A DNA stretch of 42,174 bases from Bryobacterales bacterium (GTDB taxonomy: Bacteria > Acidobacteriota > Terriglobia > Bryobacterales > Bryobacteraceae): contig PLOR01000116.1 of NCBI GenBank assembly GCA_003142185.1, positions 1 to 42,174 on the forward strand, given 5' to 3'. Of this stretch, positions 32,801-42,083 are shown in pieces. Both the position numbers and the translations under genes were made by a program. Below the pieces are notes generated by a model. The model had not been told where the DNA came from. It was given only the letters and a program-made list of their open reading frames with translations, and ran no database searches. Within the stretch, counting starts at the first letter, position 1. Each line of letters opens with the position of its first letter.

Positions 32801-35602
32801 GTGCAAGACTACATCCGGATTCGCGGCGCGCGAACCCATAATCTGAAGAACATTTCGGTTTCGATTCCCCACAACCAGTTGACCGTGGTGACCGGCGTCT
32901 CGGGCTCGGGCAAGTCTTCGCTGGCATTCGACACCATCTATGCGGAAGGCCAGCGGCGTTATGTGGAATCGATGTCGGCCTACGCCCGCCAGTTTTTGGA
33001 GCGCATGGAAAAGCCGGCGGTAGACGACATCGATGGCATCGCGCCCGCGGTGGCCATCCGGCAAAAGAACTCGAGCCGCAACCCGCGTTCCACCGTCGCC
33101 ACCGCGACCGAGTGCTACGACTTTCTGCGCTTGCTCTACGCTCGAGTGGGCCAGACCTTCTGCCCAACGTGCGGGACAGTAGTGAAGAAGGATACGGTAG
33201 ATGAGGTGGCCGCGCGCCTGCTCGCACTGCCCGAGGGCTCGCGCTGGTATGCCTTGTTCGCTTGCGGCGATCACGCCGGCGCCGCTTCGTTGCGCGACCA
33301 CCTCTTCGAGTTGCGCAAGAAAGGCTTCACACGGCTGTTTCAGACGGGCCGGATTTTCGAGTTTTCGACGCCCGAGTCGCTGCTCGATATCGATTTCAGC
33401 CAGCCGGTCTTGGTGCTGGTGGATCGCATCGCGATCGGCCCCGGCCTGCATCAGCGCCTGGTCGATACGGTCGAAATCTGTTATCGCGAGGCTGGTGAAG
33501 TAATCTTCGAAAGCGCCGCCCCGCCTGCCCGGACGCTGCGATTCAACGAGAAGTTCCAGTGCAAGACGTGCGGCATGGAATTCGCAGTCGCGGAGCCCAT
33601 TCTGTTCAGCTTCAACTCGCCAGTCGGCGCCTGCCCGCGCTGCCAGGGCTTCGGCAACACCATCGATTTCGACCTGGACCGGGTGATTCCCGACAAATCG
33701 CTTTCGCTCGATGATGGCGCGGTCGATCCATGGACGAAGCCCAAGTTTCGCTCGTGGCTCGGCAATTTTCGCAAGTCCGCCCGCGGCAAGGTGCGCTTTC
33801 GCGCGGCCTTCGCCGACCTGACCGGCGAAGAGCGCGAGCTGGTGTACGATTTCGTCCGCCGCTTCTTCGCTCACCTGGAAACCAAGAAATACAAGCTGCA
33901 CGTGCGCGTCTTCCTCAGCCGTTACCGCGGCTACGCGTTGTGCCCGGAGTGCAAGGGCGCCCGCTTGCGCAAAGAGGCGATGTACGTGCGCGTAGGCGGC
34001 CGCAACCTGGCCGAGGTGGTGCGCCTCAATATCGCCGAGGCCGCGCAGTTCTTCGACACGCTGGCGCTCAAGCCGGAAGAAGCCGCCATCGCCGAGAAGA
34101 TCCTGGTGGAGATCCGCCAGCGGCTGAAGTTCCTGAACGACGTGGGTCTCGAGTACCTGACGCTGGACCGGCTGTCCTCCACGCTTTCCGGCGGCGAAGC
34201 CCAGCGCATCCAGCTCGCCACTTGCCTGGGTTCGCGTTTGGTGGGCGCATGCTACGTGCTCGATGAGCCATCCATCGGCCTGCATAGCCGCGACACAGGG
34301 CGGCTGATCCGCATCCTCGAAGAATTGCGCGAGCTGGGCAATACCATCGTAGTGGTGGAGCACGATCCCGAGGTGATGCGCGCCGCCGATCACCTGCTGG
34401 ATTTGGGACCGGGCGCGGGCGAGCACGGCGGCAACGTCGTATACGAGGGCACTTTCGATCGGCTGCTCGCCGATGGCAATAGCTCGCTCACGGCGCGCTA
34501 TCTGCGCGGCGACCTGCGCGTGGCGGCGCCGCGCGCGCGCCGGCTGGTGGATCCCAAACGCCTGCTGCGCATCATCGGTGCCCGCGTCCATAATTTGAAG
34601 AACATCGACGTCGAGATTCCGCTGGGCATGATGGTGGCCATCACCGGCGTTTCCGGCTCCGGCAAGTCCACGCTGGTTCACGATGTGCTGTTCCGCTCGA
34701 TCGAGGCGCTGCACAAGGCGCGCGACTCGGGCGAAGCAGCGGCACTCGAAGACGCCGCCGGCAACCTGGACGCGGGGCCGCGTATTTCCTGCCGCAAGCT
34801 GGAAGGCGCCGAGCGCATTTTGAGCACGGTGATGATCGATCAATCGCCGATCGGCCGCACACCGCGCTCGAATCCGGTCACCTATATCAAAGCGTTCGAC
34901 CTGATTCGCGCGCTTTTCGCTAATACCCGCGATGCGCAAAAGCAAGGCTACACACCCGGCCATTTTTCCTTCAACATTCCCGGCGGCCGCTGCGAGACCT
35001 GCCAGGGCGATGGCACGGTGACGGTGGAGATGCAGTTCCTGGCCGACGTGGAACTGATTTGCGAGGAGTGCAAGGGCACGCGCTACAAGAGCGCCATTCT
35101 GGAGATTCGCTACAACGGGCTCAACATCCACGAAGTGCTGCAGCTCACGGTCAGCGCGGCCATCGAGTTCTTCAACGGCGTGCCGCGGCTGGTGGAGCGC
35201 CTGCGCGTGCTGGACGACGTCGGCCTGGGTTACCTGCGGCTGGGCCAATCCGCCACCACTCTTTCCGGCGGCGAGGCGCAGCGCGTCAAACTGGCCGCTC
35301 ACCTGGCGGCGGCAAGCTGCCGCGGCACCCTGTTCATCTTCGACGAGCCCACCACCGGCCTGCACTTCGACGATATCGCCAAGCTGCTGGCCGCTTTCGG
35401 GCGGCTGATCGAAAACGGCGGCAGCCTGATCGTGATCGAACACAACCTCGACGTCATCCGCGCCGCCGATTGGGTCATCGACCTCGGCCCGGAGGGCGGC
35501 GCAGGCGGCGGCGAAGTGGTGGTGGCCGGAACCCCGGAAACCGTGGCCCGCGCAGCCCGCTCCTACACCGGACGGTATCTCGCCGCCTTGCTGGGGAAGT
35601 AG
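32801..35602 (+). CDS. uvrA: Excinuclease ABC subunit A (UvrA)
   Basis: The product has 933 residues, close to the usual 940. Two ABC modules are present. The first has Walker [10 protein letters not shown] (32-40), and its signature [12 protein letters not shown] with LDEPSIGLH comes after the inserted zinc region. The second has [21 protein letters not shown] and FDEPTTGLH. Zinc-binding cysteines are visible in CPTC, CKTC/CPRC and CETC/CEEC pairs. UvrA scans DNA for bulky damage and loads UvrB in nucleotide excision repair. The start is GTG with no clear ribosome site; a TATACT at 32774-32779 could be a -10 box, without a matching -35. The secreted-protein gene follows 20 bases after the stop and may be co-transcribed. 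Confidence 0.98.
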   Translation: MQDYIRIRGARTHNLKNISVSIPHNQLTVVTGVSGSGKSSLAFDTIYAEGQRRYVESMSAYARQFLERMEKPAVDDIDGIAPAVAIRQKNSSRNPRSTVATATECYDFLRLLYARVGQTFCPTCGTVVKKDTVDEVAARLLALPEGSRWYALFACGDHAGAASLRDHLFELRKKGFTRLFQTGRIFEFSTPESLLDIDFSQPVLVLVDRIAIGPGLHQRLVDTVEICYREAGEVIFESAAPPARTLRFNEKFQCKTCGMEFAVAEPILFSFNSPVGACPRCQGFGNTIDFDLDRVIPDKSLSLDDGAVDPWTKPKFRSWLGNFRKSARGKVRFRAAFADLTGEERELVYDFVRRFFAHLETKKYKLHVRVFLSRYRGYALCPECKGARLRKEAMYVRVGGRNLAEVVRLNIAEAAQFFDTLALKPEEAAIAEKILVEIRQRLKFLNDVGLEYLTLDRLSSTLSGGEAQRIQLATCLGSRLVGACYVLDEPSIGLHSRDTGRLIRILEELRELGNTIVVVEHDPEVMRAADHLLDLGPGAGEHGGNVVYEGTFDRLLADGNSSLTARYLRGDLRVAAPRARRLVDPKRLLRIIGARVHNLKNIDVEIPLGMMVAITGVSGSGKSTLVHDVLFRSIEALHKARDSGEAAALEDAAGNLDAGPRISCRKLEGAERILSTVMIDQSPIGRTPRSNPVTYIKAFDLIRALFANTRDAQKQGYTPGHFSFNIPGGRCETCQGDGTVTVEMQFLADVELICEECKGTRYKSAILEIRYNGLNIHEVLQLTVSAAIEFFNGVPRLVERLRVLDDVGLGYLRLGQSATTLSGGEAQRVKLAAHLAAASCRGTLFIFDEPTTGLHFDDIAKLLAAFGRLIENGGSLIVIEHNLDVIRAADWVIDLGPEGGAGGGEVVVAGTPETVARAARSYTGRYLAALLGK

Positions 35603-35622
35603 AATCGTACTGGGAGGTCCGA

Positions 35623-36453
35623 ATGCGGCTCTTGCTGCTCGTTTCGCTCGCTGGCCCGCTGGCTTTCGCCGCCACCGAACCGCTGGCCATTGTCCAACCC
35701 GTCATCAGCCAGATGGAAGAAGGCGCGGCCTCGCCCGCGGGGTTCTATTACACGCCCGGCGAGGTCCTGTTCTTCAGTTGCCGCGTGGCGCATTACGCCA
35801 AGACCGCGGATCTGAAGGTGAGCATCGCCTACTCAGTCGAGGCTTTCGATCCCAAGGGCGTGGAGCTTACCGAGCCCTACAAGAACCAAATCAACGACGA
35901 AATAGCCCTCGAGGACAAAGACTGGATGCCCAAGATCCAAACGCAGGTGATGATACCGCCGCTGGCGGGTTCCGGCAATTACAAAATTGTGGTGAAGGCC
36001 GAAGACCTGCTCGCCAAGACCACGGTGCAGATCGAGGTGCCGTTTGAAATCCGCGGCCGCGTCGTCGAGCCGAGCGACAAGGTCACCGTGCGCAACTTTC
36101 ATTTCTACCACGATGAAGAGGGCAAGCAGCCCGCCGAGAAGGCCGTCTACCACGCCGGCCAAACCATGTGGACACGGTTCGACGTCACGGGATACCAATA
36201 CGGCACCGGCAACAAAATCGACGTCAGTTGGGTGGCTTCCATCATGCTGCCCGACGGCAAGGTGCTATGGACCAAGCCGGAGCCGGCTACCGAAGCCAGC
36301 CAGTCGTTCTATCCCAAGCGATACATTTCCGGCGAATTCAGCATCAATCTGCAAGCCGGCGTCAAACCAGGCTCGTATATCGTCGCCGTGCAGGTGAAAG
36401 ACGCCGTGGGCAATCAGACCTACGAAAGCCGCCAGCCGTTCACGGTGGAGTAA
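35623..36453 (+). CDS. Small secreted beta-rich protein of unknown function
   Basis: The product has 276 residues. The start at 35623 has GGGAGG about 6 bases upstream and opens a signal peptide (MRLLLLVSLAGPLAFAA). The same frame is open further upstream only as a shadow of uvrA. The mature part looks like two or three beta-sandwich modules (VLFFSCRVAHYAKTADLKV, YKIVVKAEDLLAKTTVQIEV, GSYIVAVQVKDAVGNQTYE), reminiscent of Ig-like or DUF3823-type folds, but no family was recognised. There is no catalytic motif and no membrane anchor beyond the signal. It sits downstream of uvrA and converges on the fucosidase gene, with an R2 repeat between them. Confidence 0.75.
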   Translation: MRLLLLVSLAGPLAFAATEPLAIVQPVISQMEEGAASPAGFYYTPGEVLFFSCRVAHYAKTADLKVSIAYSVEAFDPKGVELTEPYKNQINDEIALEDKDWMPKIQTQVMIPPLAGSGNYKIVVKAEDLLAKTTVQIEVPFEIRGRVVEPSDKVTVRNFHFYHDEEGKQPAEKAVYHAGQTMWTRFDVTGYQYGTGNKIDVSWVASIMLPDGKVLWTKPEPATEASQSFYPKRYISGEFSINLQAGVKPGSYIVAVQVKDAVGNQTYESRQPFTVE

Positions 36454-36567
36454 GTAGGAGCGGTGGTGGCGTCGGCGGTCTTGCCGCCGGTGTCTCGCAC
36501 CGCCGCTATCTTTGTCGCAGGATCTCCGGGCAAAGAACACCGGCGGCACAGACCGCCGGCGCTACGG
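36454..36567. repeat. R2 palindromic repeat, copy a (two hairpins)
   Basis: A hairpin CGGCGGTCTTGCCGCCG lies at about 36473-36489 and a second, CCGGCGGCACAGACCGCCGG, at about 36540-36559. The two halves are inverse copies of each other (GCCGCCGGTGTC against AACACCGGCGGC). The right half matches 18245-18276 almost base for base. It occupies the junction of two convergent genes, where it could end transcription from both sides. Confidence 0.65.
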
Positions 36568-36575
36568 CCTATGCC

Positions 36576-38060
36576 CTACGCGACGCCCTCCAGCTTCAGC
36601 ACGTACGCTTGCGAGTAAGGCAGGTTCTCCGGCAAGTGAATTGTCAGACTGAAGCCATTCTGGAAGCACACCAGCGGTGCATTGCTTCCCAGCAGCGTGA
36701 CACGTGGGAGCGAGAAGGGGCTTATGCCACTGAGCGTTACGTGTCCTTCCGGCCGGTGCGGCAAAATCGCGTAAACCGCGCCCGCCTTCGCGGTAAAGAA
36801 TGCCTCGACGCGCGCCATGCCGGCGGGCGGCGTATCCACCAGGCTCGAGATCGGGTATGCCGACATGAATTCACTCTCCTCGAGTTTTGGCTCCGCTCCG
36901 CTCGACCACTGCCGCGCGCGGCGCCACGCGCGCGTGCCATAGATGGCTTCCCCGTTTAACCGCAGCCAGTCGCCAAGCTGGAGCAGCCGCTCTTCCATGA
37001 TCACCGGAATGCGCCCATCGGCGGTGGGACCGATATCGAGCAGCAGGTTGCCGCCGCGGCTCACCAGGTCGATCAGCATCAGCAGCAGCTCGCGGTCGCT
37101 GTGATAATCGGCCAGCGTCTCGGCGCGGTTGTACCCGTAGGAGAAGCCCATGCCGCGGCTTTCCTCCCACGCGTGCTCGCTCTGTCCCATGCCGGACGTG
37201 TACTCGGTGGTGTAGTAACCGCCGTGCTTGTGTCTGGTGTCTTTGCCCCACCGGTCGTCGACGACCACCTGCTCGCGCACCGGCGATTCGTTGTACAGCC
37301 ACGCCAGCAGCTCGGGCGAGTGCCATTCCTGGCTCGTCAATTCCCATTCGCCGTCGGAGAAAACGATCTCCGGCTCCACGTGATTCACCACGTCCTGAAA
37401 CTGCGGAAACAAGTGCTCGCGCACGTAGCGCGGCTTGTCGGAAAGCCACAGCGGGTTGTACCACTCGTAAAGCGAATAGTAAATGCCCATGTGCAGCCCG
37501 CGCTTGCGCCCTGCCTTGGCGAGATCGCCGAGCAAGTCGCGCCGCGGGCCGATGTCCACCGCGTTCCAGGGTCGTCCCCAGGCGCGATTAGCCTCCTCGC
37601 TGCGCCACAACGCGAAGCCCTCGTGGTGTTTCGAAGTGGGCGCTACGTAACGGGCGCCGGAGCGGGCGAACACGTCCGCCCAGTGGTCCGGGTCGAACAT
37701 CTCGGCGCGAAATTGCGGCGCGAAATCGGAGTACGGAAAATCGGCCCCGTATACGCGCTGGTGAAACCGCCGGGTCTGGTAGCCATCTTGACCCGGCGCC
37801 GTAGCCTTCTTACCCTCCGTGAGCGAGTGCCAGTACCACTCCGCGTACGGCGTCTCGCCCTTGGTGCGTGGCGGCGCAAATGATGGCACCGAGTAAAGCC
37901 CCCAATGGATGAAGATGCCGAACTTGGCGTCCAGGTACCACTTGGGGATGGGCCGGCTATCGATCGATTCCCAGTTAGCTTCATAGCGCGTTGCGCCAGC
38001 GCTCTGCCGCAAAGCCAGCGGCGCCGCGGCCATGGTGCGGAGAAAACCTCGGCGTTGCAT
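36576..38060 (-). CDS. GH29 alpha-L-fucosidase
   Basis: The product has 494 residues. The N-terminus MQRRGFLRTMAAAPLAL looks like a Tat-type signal (RRGFLR) and predicts export. GH29 motifs follow: WYLDAKFGIFIHWGLYSVPS, TSKHHEGFALW at about 142-152, GIYYSLYEWYNP, and EIVFSDGEWE with the nucleophile Asp236. The LLMLIDLVSRGGNLLLDIGP stretch is also typical. A C-terminal beta domain from about residue 385 completes the protein. GH29 enzymes remove terminal alpha-L-fucose from plant xyloglucan, host glycans or fucoidan. Only 44 bases separate its ATG from the divergent ammonia-lyase gene. No fucose transport or breakdown genes are in view. Confidence 0.95.
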   Translation of the reverse strand: MQRRGFLRTMAAAPLALRQSAGATRYEANWESIDSRPIPKWYLDAKFGIFIHWGLYSVPSFAPPRTKGETPYAEWYWHSLTEGKKATAPGQDGYQTRRFHQRVYGADFPYSDFAPQFRAEMFDPDHWADVFARSGARYVAPTSKHHEGFALWRSEEANRAWGRPWNAVDIGPRRDLLGDLAKAGRKRGLHMGIYYSLYEWYNPLWLSDKPRYVREHLFPQFQDVVNHVEPEIVFSDGEWELTSQEWHSPELLAWLYNESPVREQVVVDDRWGKDTRHKHGGYYTTEYTSGMGQSEHAWEESRGMGFSYGYNRAETLADYHSDRELLLMLIDLVSRGGNLLLDIGPTADGRIPVIMEERLLQLGDWLRLNGEAIYGTRAWRRARQWSSGAEPKLEESEFMSAYPISSLVDTPPAGMARVEAFFTAKAGAVYAILPHRPEGHVTLSGISPFSLPRVTLLGSNAPLVCFQNGFSLTIHLPENLPYSQAYVLKLEGVA

Positions 38061-38104
38061 ACGGGGCTATGTTATCAGGATTAGCGGCTGCTACCCTACC
38101 TAAC

Positions 38105-39601
38105 ATGGCAGAGACATTCGAAGTTGGCACGGCCCGCTTGACCATCGAAGACACCGTGCGCGTGGCGCGGGAAGGCGCTGAGGTGAAAATCGCGGCGCCG
38201 GCGCTCGGTCGCATCGCCCAGGGTCGCCTCCGCCTGGATGAGTTGATGGCGCGCGGCGAGCGCATCTACGGCGTCAACACCGGTGTCGGCGGCAACGTGG
38301 GCATTTCGCTGCCAGCCGAAAAAATGGAGCTGCTGCAGCACAACCTGGTGCGCCATCTGGGCTGCGCCACCGGGCAGCCGCTCCCGAACGACGTCGTGCG
38401 CGCCGCTATTCTGCTGCGCCTGGCCACCTTCTCGACCGGCGCTTCCGCGGTTCGCCCGGAGCTGGCCGAGGCGCTGGCTGCGCTCCTGAATCGCCATATC
38501 ACACCCGTGGTGCCGCGCTACGGATCGGTCGGCGCCTCTGGCGACCTGATGCCTTCCGCCTACATCGCGCGCGTGTTGATCGGCGCGGGCGAAGCAGAAT
38601 TTGACGGGCGCCGGATGCCGGCCGCCGAGGCGCTCGAAGCCGCCGGTTTGAAGCCGATCCCCTTCGCGCCCAAGGAAGCTCTGGCGCTCATCAATGGCAC
38701 CACCGTGATGACTGCGTGCGCCGCGCTCCTGTGGATGGACGGCCGCCGCGTGCTCGAAGCGCTGCTCTCCGCCGCGGCCTTGGCCGTGGAGGCTATGGAG
38801 GCTCCGGCGCAGCCCTTCGATGCCTGGGTGCAGGAGCAGAAGGGGCATCCCGGCCAGATCGCCGTGGCTGCATTCCTGCGCGACATGCTGGCCGGCTCCG
38901 GTTACACCCGCGCGTCGAGCGGCCAAAGCTGCTATTCCCTGCGCTGCATCCCGCAAGGCCTTGGGCAAGTCTGGGAAGGCAACCAGGATGGCCGCGCCGT
39001 GGTCGAGCGGGAGATCAATTCCGCCAACGATAATCCGCTGATCGATCCGGAAACCGGCGCCCTGCACAAGGCCGGCAATTTCTACGGCGGCCACATCGCC
39101 CGCCTGCTGGACACCTGGAAGATCGATTTCGCCTCCATGGCCAATTGGGGCAATGCGCTGATCGCGCTGCTGGTGGACGACCGCTTCAACCACGGCTTGC
39201 CCGCCAACCTCACGCCCGAGCCCGGCGTCAATTCCGGCTTCAAGGGGATGCAGTTGAGCATCACCAGCCTGGCCTGCGCCGTGCGGCAAATGGCCGGGCC
39301 CAGCTCCATCCATTCGCTGCCGACCGAGCAATATAACCAGGACGTGGTGAGCCTGGGTATGCACGCCGCGGTCACCGCCATGGACGCGCTGGAATGTTTG
39401 CGCAACGAAACCGCGATGCTGCTGTTGGCCGTTACCCAGGCCGTCGACCTGCGCGGCGGGGAAGCCAAGCTGGGCCAGGGTTCACGGCGCGTCTACCAGA
39501 GTGTGCGCCGCCTGGCCGCGTTCCAATCCGCCGACCGTCCCATGGAATACGAAGTCGCCGCCGTCGCGGCGCTGATTGTCTCCGGCGGTCTGGCCAACTG
39601 A
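38105..39601 (+). CDS. Aromatic amino acid ammonia-lyase/aminomutase family (tyrosine-type pocket)
   Basis: The product has 498 residues. The MIO cofactor triad Ala144-Ser145-Gly146 is in GSVGASGDLMP, the catalytic Tyr55 in YGVNTGVG, and further motifs are QSCYSLRCIPQ, NSANDNPLID and NFYGGH. The family is histidine/phenylalanine/tyrosine ammonia-lyases and related aminomutases. In the substrate pocket this protein has NLVRHLG, with His84-Leu85 where histidine lyases have Ser-His. The Rhodobacter tyrosine lyase has HL at this point. It also has NQDVVSLG rather than the histidine-lyase NQEDHVS. Tyrosine ammonia-lyase (making coumarate) or an aminomutase is therefore more likely than histidine utilisation. 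No hut genes are nearby. Confidence 0.88.
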   Translation: MAETFEVGTARLTIEDTVRVAREGAEVKIAAPALGRIAQGRLRLDELMARGERIYGVNTGVGGNVGISLPAEKMELLQHNLVRHLGCATGQPLPNDVVRAAILLRLATFSTGASAVRPELAEALAALLNRHITPVVPRYGSVGASGDLMPSAYIARVLIGAGEAEFDGRRMPAAEALEAAGLKPIPFAPKEALALINGTTVMTACAALLWMDGRRVLEALLSAAALAVEAMEAPAQPFDAWVQEQKGHPGQIAVAAFLRDMLAGSGYTRASSGQSCYSLRCIPQGLGQVWEGNQDGRAVVEREINSANDNPLIDPETGALHKAGNFYGGHIARLLDTWKIDFASMANWGNALIALLVDDRFNHGLPANLTPEPGVNSGFKGMQLSITSLACAVRQMAGPSSIHSLPTEQYNQDVVSLGMHAAVTAMDALECLRNETAMLLLAVTQAVDLRGGEAKLGQGSRRVYQSVRRLAAFQSADRPMEYEVAAVAALIVSGGLAN

Positions 39602-39610
39602 AAACAGCCC

Positions 39611-39751
39611 GTGGCGCGCGCAGTCCACCAGGCCGTGGCGCGGGCAGTCCTGCCTGCTGTGTCGGCAGTCGTGCCGACATTTCTTGGAGTCGACGAAGCG
39701 AAGAAAGGTCGAGACGACTCTCGACCCCGCACGCAAGCCTGCGCACGCCAC
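39611..39751. repeat. R1 palindromic repeat, copy c, with extra left unit
   Basis: Left units start GTGGCGCGCGCAGTCC (39611) and GTGGCGCGGGCAGTCC (39635); the right end is GCCTGCGCACGCCAC. Inner stems include GTCGGCAGTCGTGCCGAC and GTCGAGACGACTCTCGAC, joined by TTTCTTGG and its inverse CGAAGAAAGG. It lies between convergent genes, as does copy a. Confidence 0.7.
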
Positions 39752-39761
39752 GGAGCAGGCG

Positions 39762-42041
39762 CTACTTGGTCGCCTGCTTCAGCGCGTCCGCCGCTCCTTC
39801 AATCGCTGCGCCGGCATCTTCGAGCACCTTGCCCACGCGCACAATCTGTTCGTCCGCCAGCTTCCACTGCTTCTGCTCGATGCTCTCGCGCACCGCCGGC
39901 AGCGTCTTCACGCCATAGCCGGTGTAAAACCCCGGAGCATAGATCTGGTGCTGAAACCACGGCCGGTTGGGCAAGCCCTCGCTCGAAAGAAAGGCGCGTT
40001 CCACCACCACCAGCCTGTCGTTCACGTCCTTCAACTCCGCGTGCGCCAGCGCCGATCCGCCGTTGGCGGCAGCGTGCGCCGCGGCCTGATCGAAGTCGTG
40101 GGCCGTCCGCTCCAACTCCGCCAGGCCGTTTTCGAGCGGCGCGCAATTCAGAAACGGCGGCACCGTTTCCTTTGGCGGCGGCACCGTTTTGAGACGTGGG
40201 TCCTCCAGCGCGGTGAAGACTCCGTCGTCGATCTGCCGGTTGCGTTCCACCACTTCCTCGCGCTTTTCGCGCGCCAGCTTCTTCACTTCGTCCACATACC
40301 GGTGCACGGTGTCGGCCAGCCCATGAAACTCGAACGGTAGCAGGTCCGCCCCGGCCAGCCGCATCACCGCAGTCCCCGCCGTTTGCGCCAGCGCGCGGCC
40401 GTACACAAAGGTGGTGTCGGAGAAATGCGTGAACCAATAAAAATCGTCGTAGATGGAATGATAAATGCCGCCGCCGTCTTCGCCGCCGAACCCGAGGTCT
40501 AACGACGCGACGCCCACATGGTCCAGAAACGCCGTGTAATCCGAGCCCGAACCTAGCGCGCCGATGCGCAAGTCCGGCCGCGTCCGCGCCTCCTCGCGGT
40601 CCGCCTGCGGCGTCATCCTCCGGCCCTCTCCGGCGATGCGCTGCGACTGCGCCCGCTTCCACACCGTGACATTGCTCTCCGGATCCTGTATGTCCCGCGC
40701 CACGGCATTAATGAAATGCTCGAGCGAATGCGATCCCTCCACGCCCAGAAAGCCGCGGCCGTTACTGTCCGAGTTGATGTACACGGCTGCCTTGCGCCCC
40801 AATTCCTCGGCGTGCTCTTCGGCCCATTCGGTCGAGCCCAGTAGCCCCGGCTCCTCGCCGTCCCATATACAGAAAATGATCGTGCGCTTGGGCTTCCAAC
40901 CCTGCTTCAGCAGCGTTGCCATGGCGCGCGCCTCCTCGAGCTCCGCAATCGTGCCCGAGATCGGATCCTCCGCGCCGTTCACCCACGCGTCATGATGGTT
41001 GCCGCGGATGATCCATTCATCGGGATACACCGCGCCCGGAATGCGCGCAATCACATCGTAGAGCTTCTTCTGGTCCCAATTGAATTTCAGCTTCAGATGC
41101 ACTTTGGCGGGGCCTGGCCCGATGCGGTACGTAATCGGCAGCCCACCGCGCCACTGTACCGGCGCCACCCGCCCCTCCAGCGCCGCCAGCAGCGGCTGCG
41201 CATCCGCATAAGAAATTGGCATCACCGGTATCTTGGTCAGCGTCACCGCCTGGTCGAGCGGCAGCCGCTTGGCTTCCGGCGTCGCGCCCACGCCCGGCGT
41301 CAGCGGATCGCCCGGATATACCGGCATGTCCATCACGCTGCCGCGCTGCACGCCGTCTTTGGGGCGATACGGCCCGGCCGGAAAAGTTTGTCCCGGCGCG
41401 TAGCCGTCGTCGCGTGGATCGGAGTAGATCAGGCACCCGATGGCGCCGTGCTCGGCCGCCACCTTGGGCTTGATGCCGCGCCAACTGCCTCCGTAGCGCG
41501 CGATCACAATCGCGCCTTTTACCGACACGCCCTGCCGGTCCAACGTTTCGTAATCCTCCGGCACGCCGTAGTTGACGTACACCAGCGGCCCGGTCACGTC
41601 GCCATCGATCGAGTACGCGTTGTAAGTCGGGAGCTGTTCATCATGCTGCCCGGAAGTAGGATCCACAGCCACGGTCGGCTCCTCGATCTTGGCCACGAAG
41701 TGCTCCGGCGCGACCATTTCCAGCAGCCGCTCCTTCGGCGTGGGAAAGAGCACGTCGAAGTTCTCGATGTGCGCATCGAGGCCCCACTCGCGGAGTTTGG
41801 CGAGCAGCCACTCGGCGTTGTCGCGGTCGTAAGCCGACCCCACATGGTGCGGGCGCGCCGAGAGGCGCTCCATGTAAGCGCGCATCAGCGCCGTATCCGG
41901 AATCGCGCGGAACTTGGCTTCCCAATCGCGCTCCGCCCGCGCCGAATCCGCCGTGAATCCCGCCAGCGGCACCGGCTCCTGAGGAATCGCCATCGGCGAC
42001 GCAAGACACAAACCAAGCAATGCAGCCAGACCTGTTTTCAT
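39762..42041 (-). CDS. M28-family metallopeptidase, glutamate carboxypeptidase II-like
   Basis: The product has 759 residues. A signal peptide (LAALLGLCLASPMA) indicates export. A protease-associated domain spans about 115-310 (VKGAIVIARYGGSWRGIKPKVAAEHGAIGCL, read as KGAIVIARYG then KVAAEHGAIGCLIYSDP). The M28 core holds two-zinc ligands: His349 in GNHHDAW, Asp359 in AEDPISGT, Glu396-Glu397 in WDGEEPGLLGS, Asp425 in NSDSNG, and a His in GGGIYHSIYDD. The C-terminal helical part is of transferrin-receptor dimerisation type. Length and layout match eukaryotic PSMA/NAALADase and bacterial homologues, which remove C-terminal acidic residues from peptides. Its ATG precedes R3 copy b at the window edge, and it converges on the ammonia-lyase gene. 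Confidence 0.95.
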   Translation of the reverse strand: MKTGLAALLGLCLASPMAIPQEPVPLAGFTADSARAERDWEAKFRAIPDTALMRAYMERLSARPHHVGSAYDRDNAEWLLAKLREWGLDAHIENFDVLFPTPKERLLEMVAPEHFVAKIEEPTVAVDPTSGQHDEQLPTYNAYSIDGDVTGPLVYVNYGVPEDYETLDRQGVSVKGAIVIARYGGSWRGIKPKVAAEHGAIGCLIYSDPRDDGYAPGQTFPAGPYRPKDGVQRGSVMDMPVYPGDPLTPGVGATPEAKRLPLDQAVTLTKIPVMPISYADAQPLLAALEGRVAPVQWRGGLPITYRIGPGPAKVHLKLKFNWDQKKLYDVIARIPGAVYPDEWIIRGNHHDAWVNGAEDPISGTIAELEEARAMATLLKQGWKPKRTIIFCIWDGEEPGLLGSTEWAEEHAEELGRKAAVYINSDSNGRGFLGVEGSHSLEHFINAVARDIQDPESNVTVWKRAQSQRIAGEGRRMTPQADREEARTRPDLRIGALGSGSDYTAFLDHVGVASLDLGFGGEDGGGIYHSIYDDFYWFTHFSDTTFVYGRALAQTAGTAVMRLAGADLLPFEFHGLADTVHRYVDEVKKLAREKREEVVERNRQIDDGVFTALEDPRLKTVPPPKETVPPFLNCAPLENGLAELERTAHDFDQAAAHAAANGGSALAHAELKDVNDRLVVVERAFLSSEGLPNRPWFQHQIYAPGFYTGYGVKTLPAVRESIEQKQWKLADEQIVRVGKVLEDAGAAIEGAADALKQATK

Positions 42042-42083
42042 AAGACAGCTATTGTATAGCGCTGAAGCCCGCTGCGCCAGCGT

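Noticed and set aside
32705-35443. A 912-codon open frame on the minus strand opposite uvrA
   Set aside because: It is a shadow of uvrA in GC-rich DNA: its protein is full of His, Gln, Val and Ala with no recognisable domain, while uvrA on the other strand carries all family motifs.
38105-39601. Histidine ammonia-lyase (HutH)
   Set aside because: The Ser-His and NQEDH signatures of HutH are absent; His-Leu and NQDVVS are present, and no hut genes adjoin.
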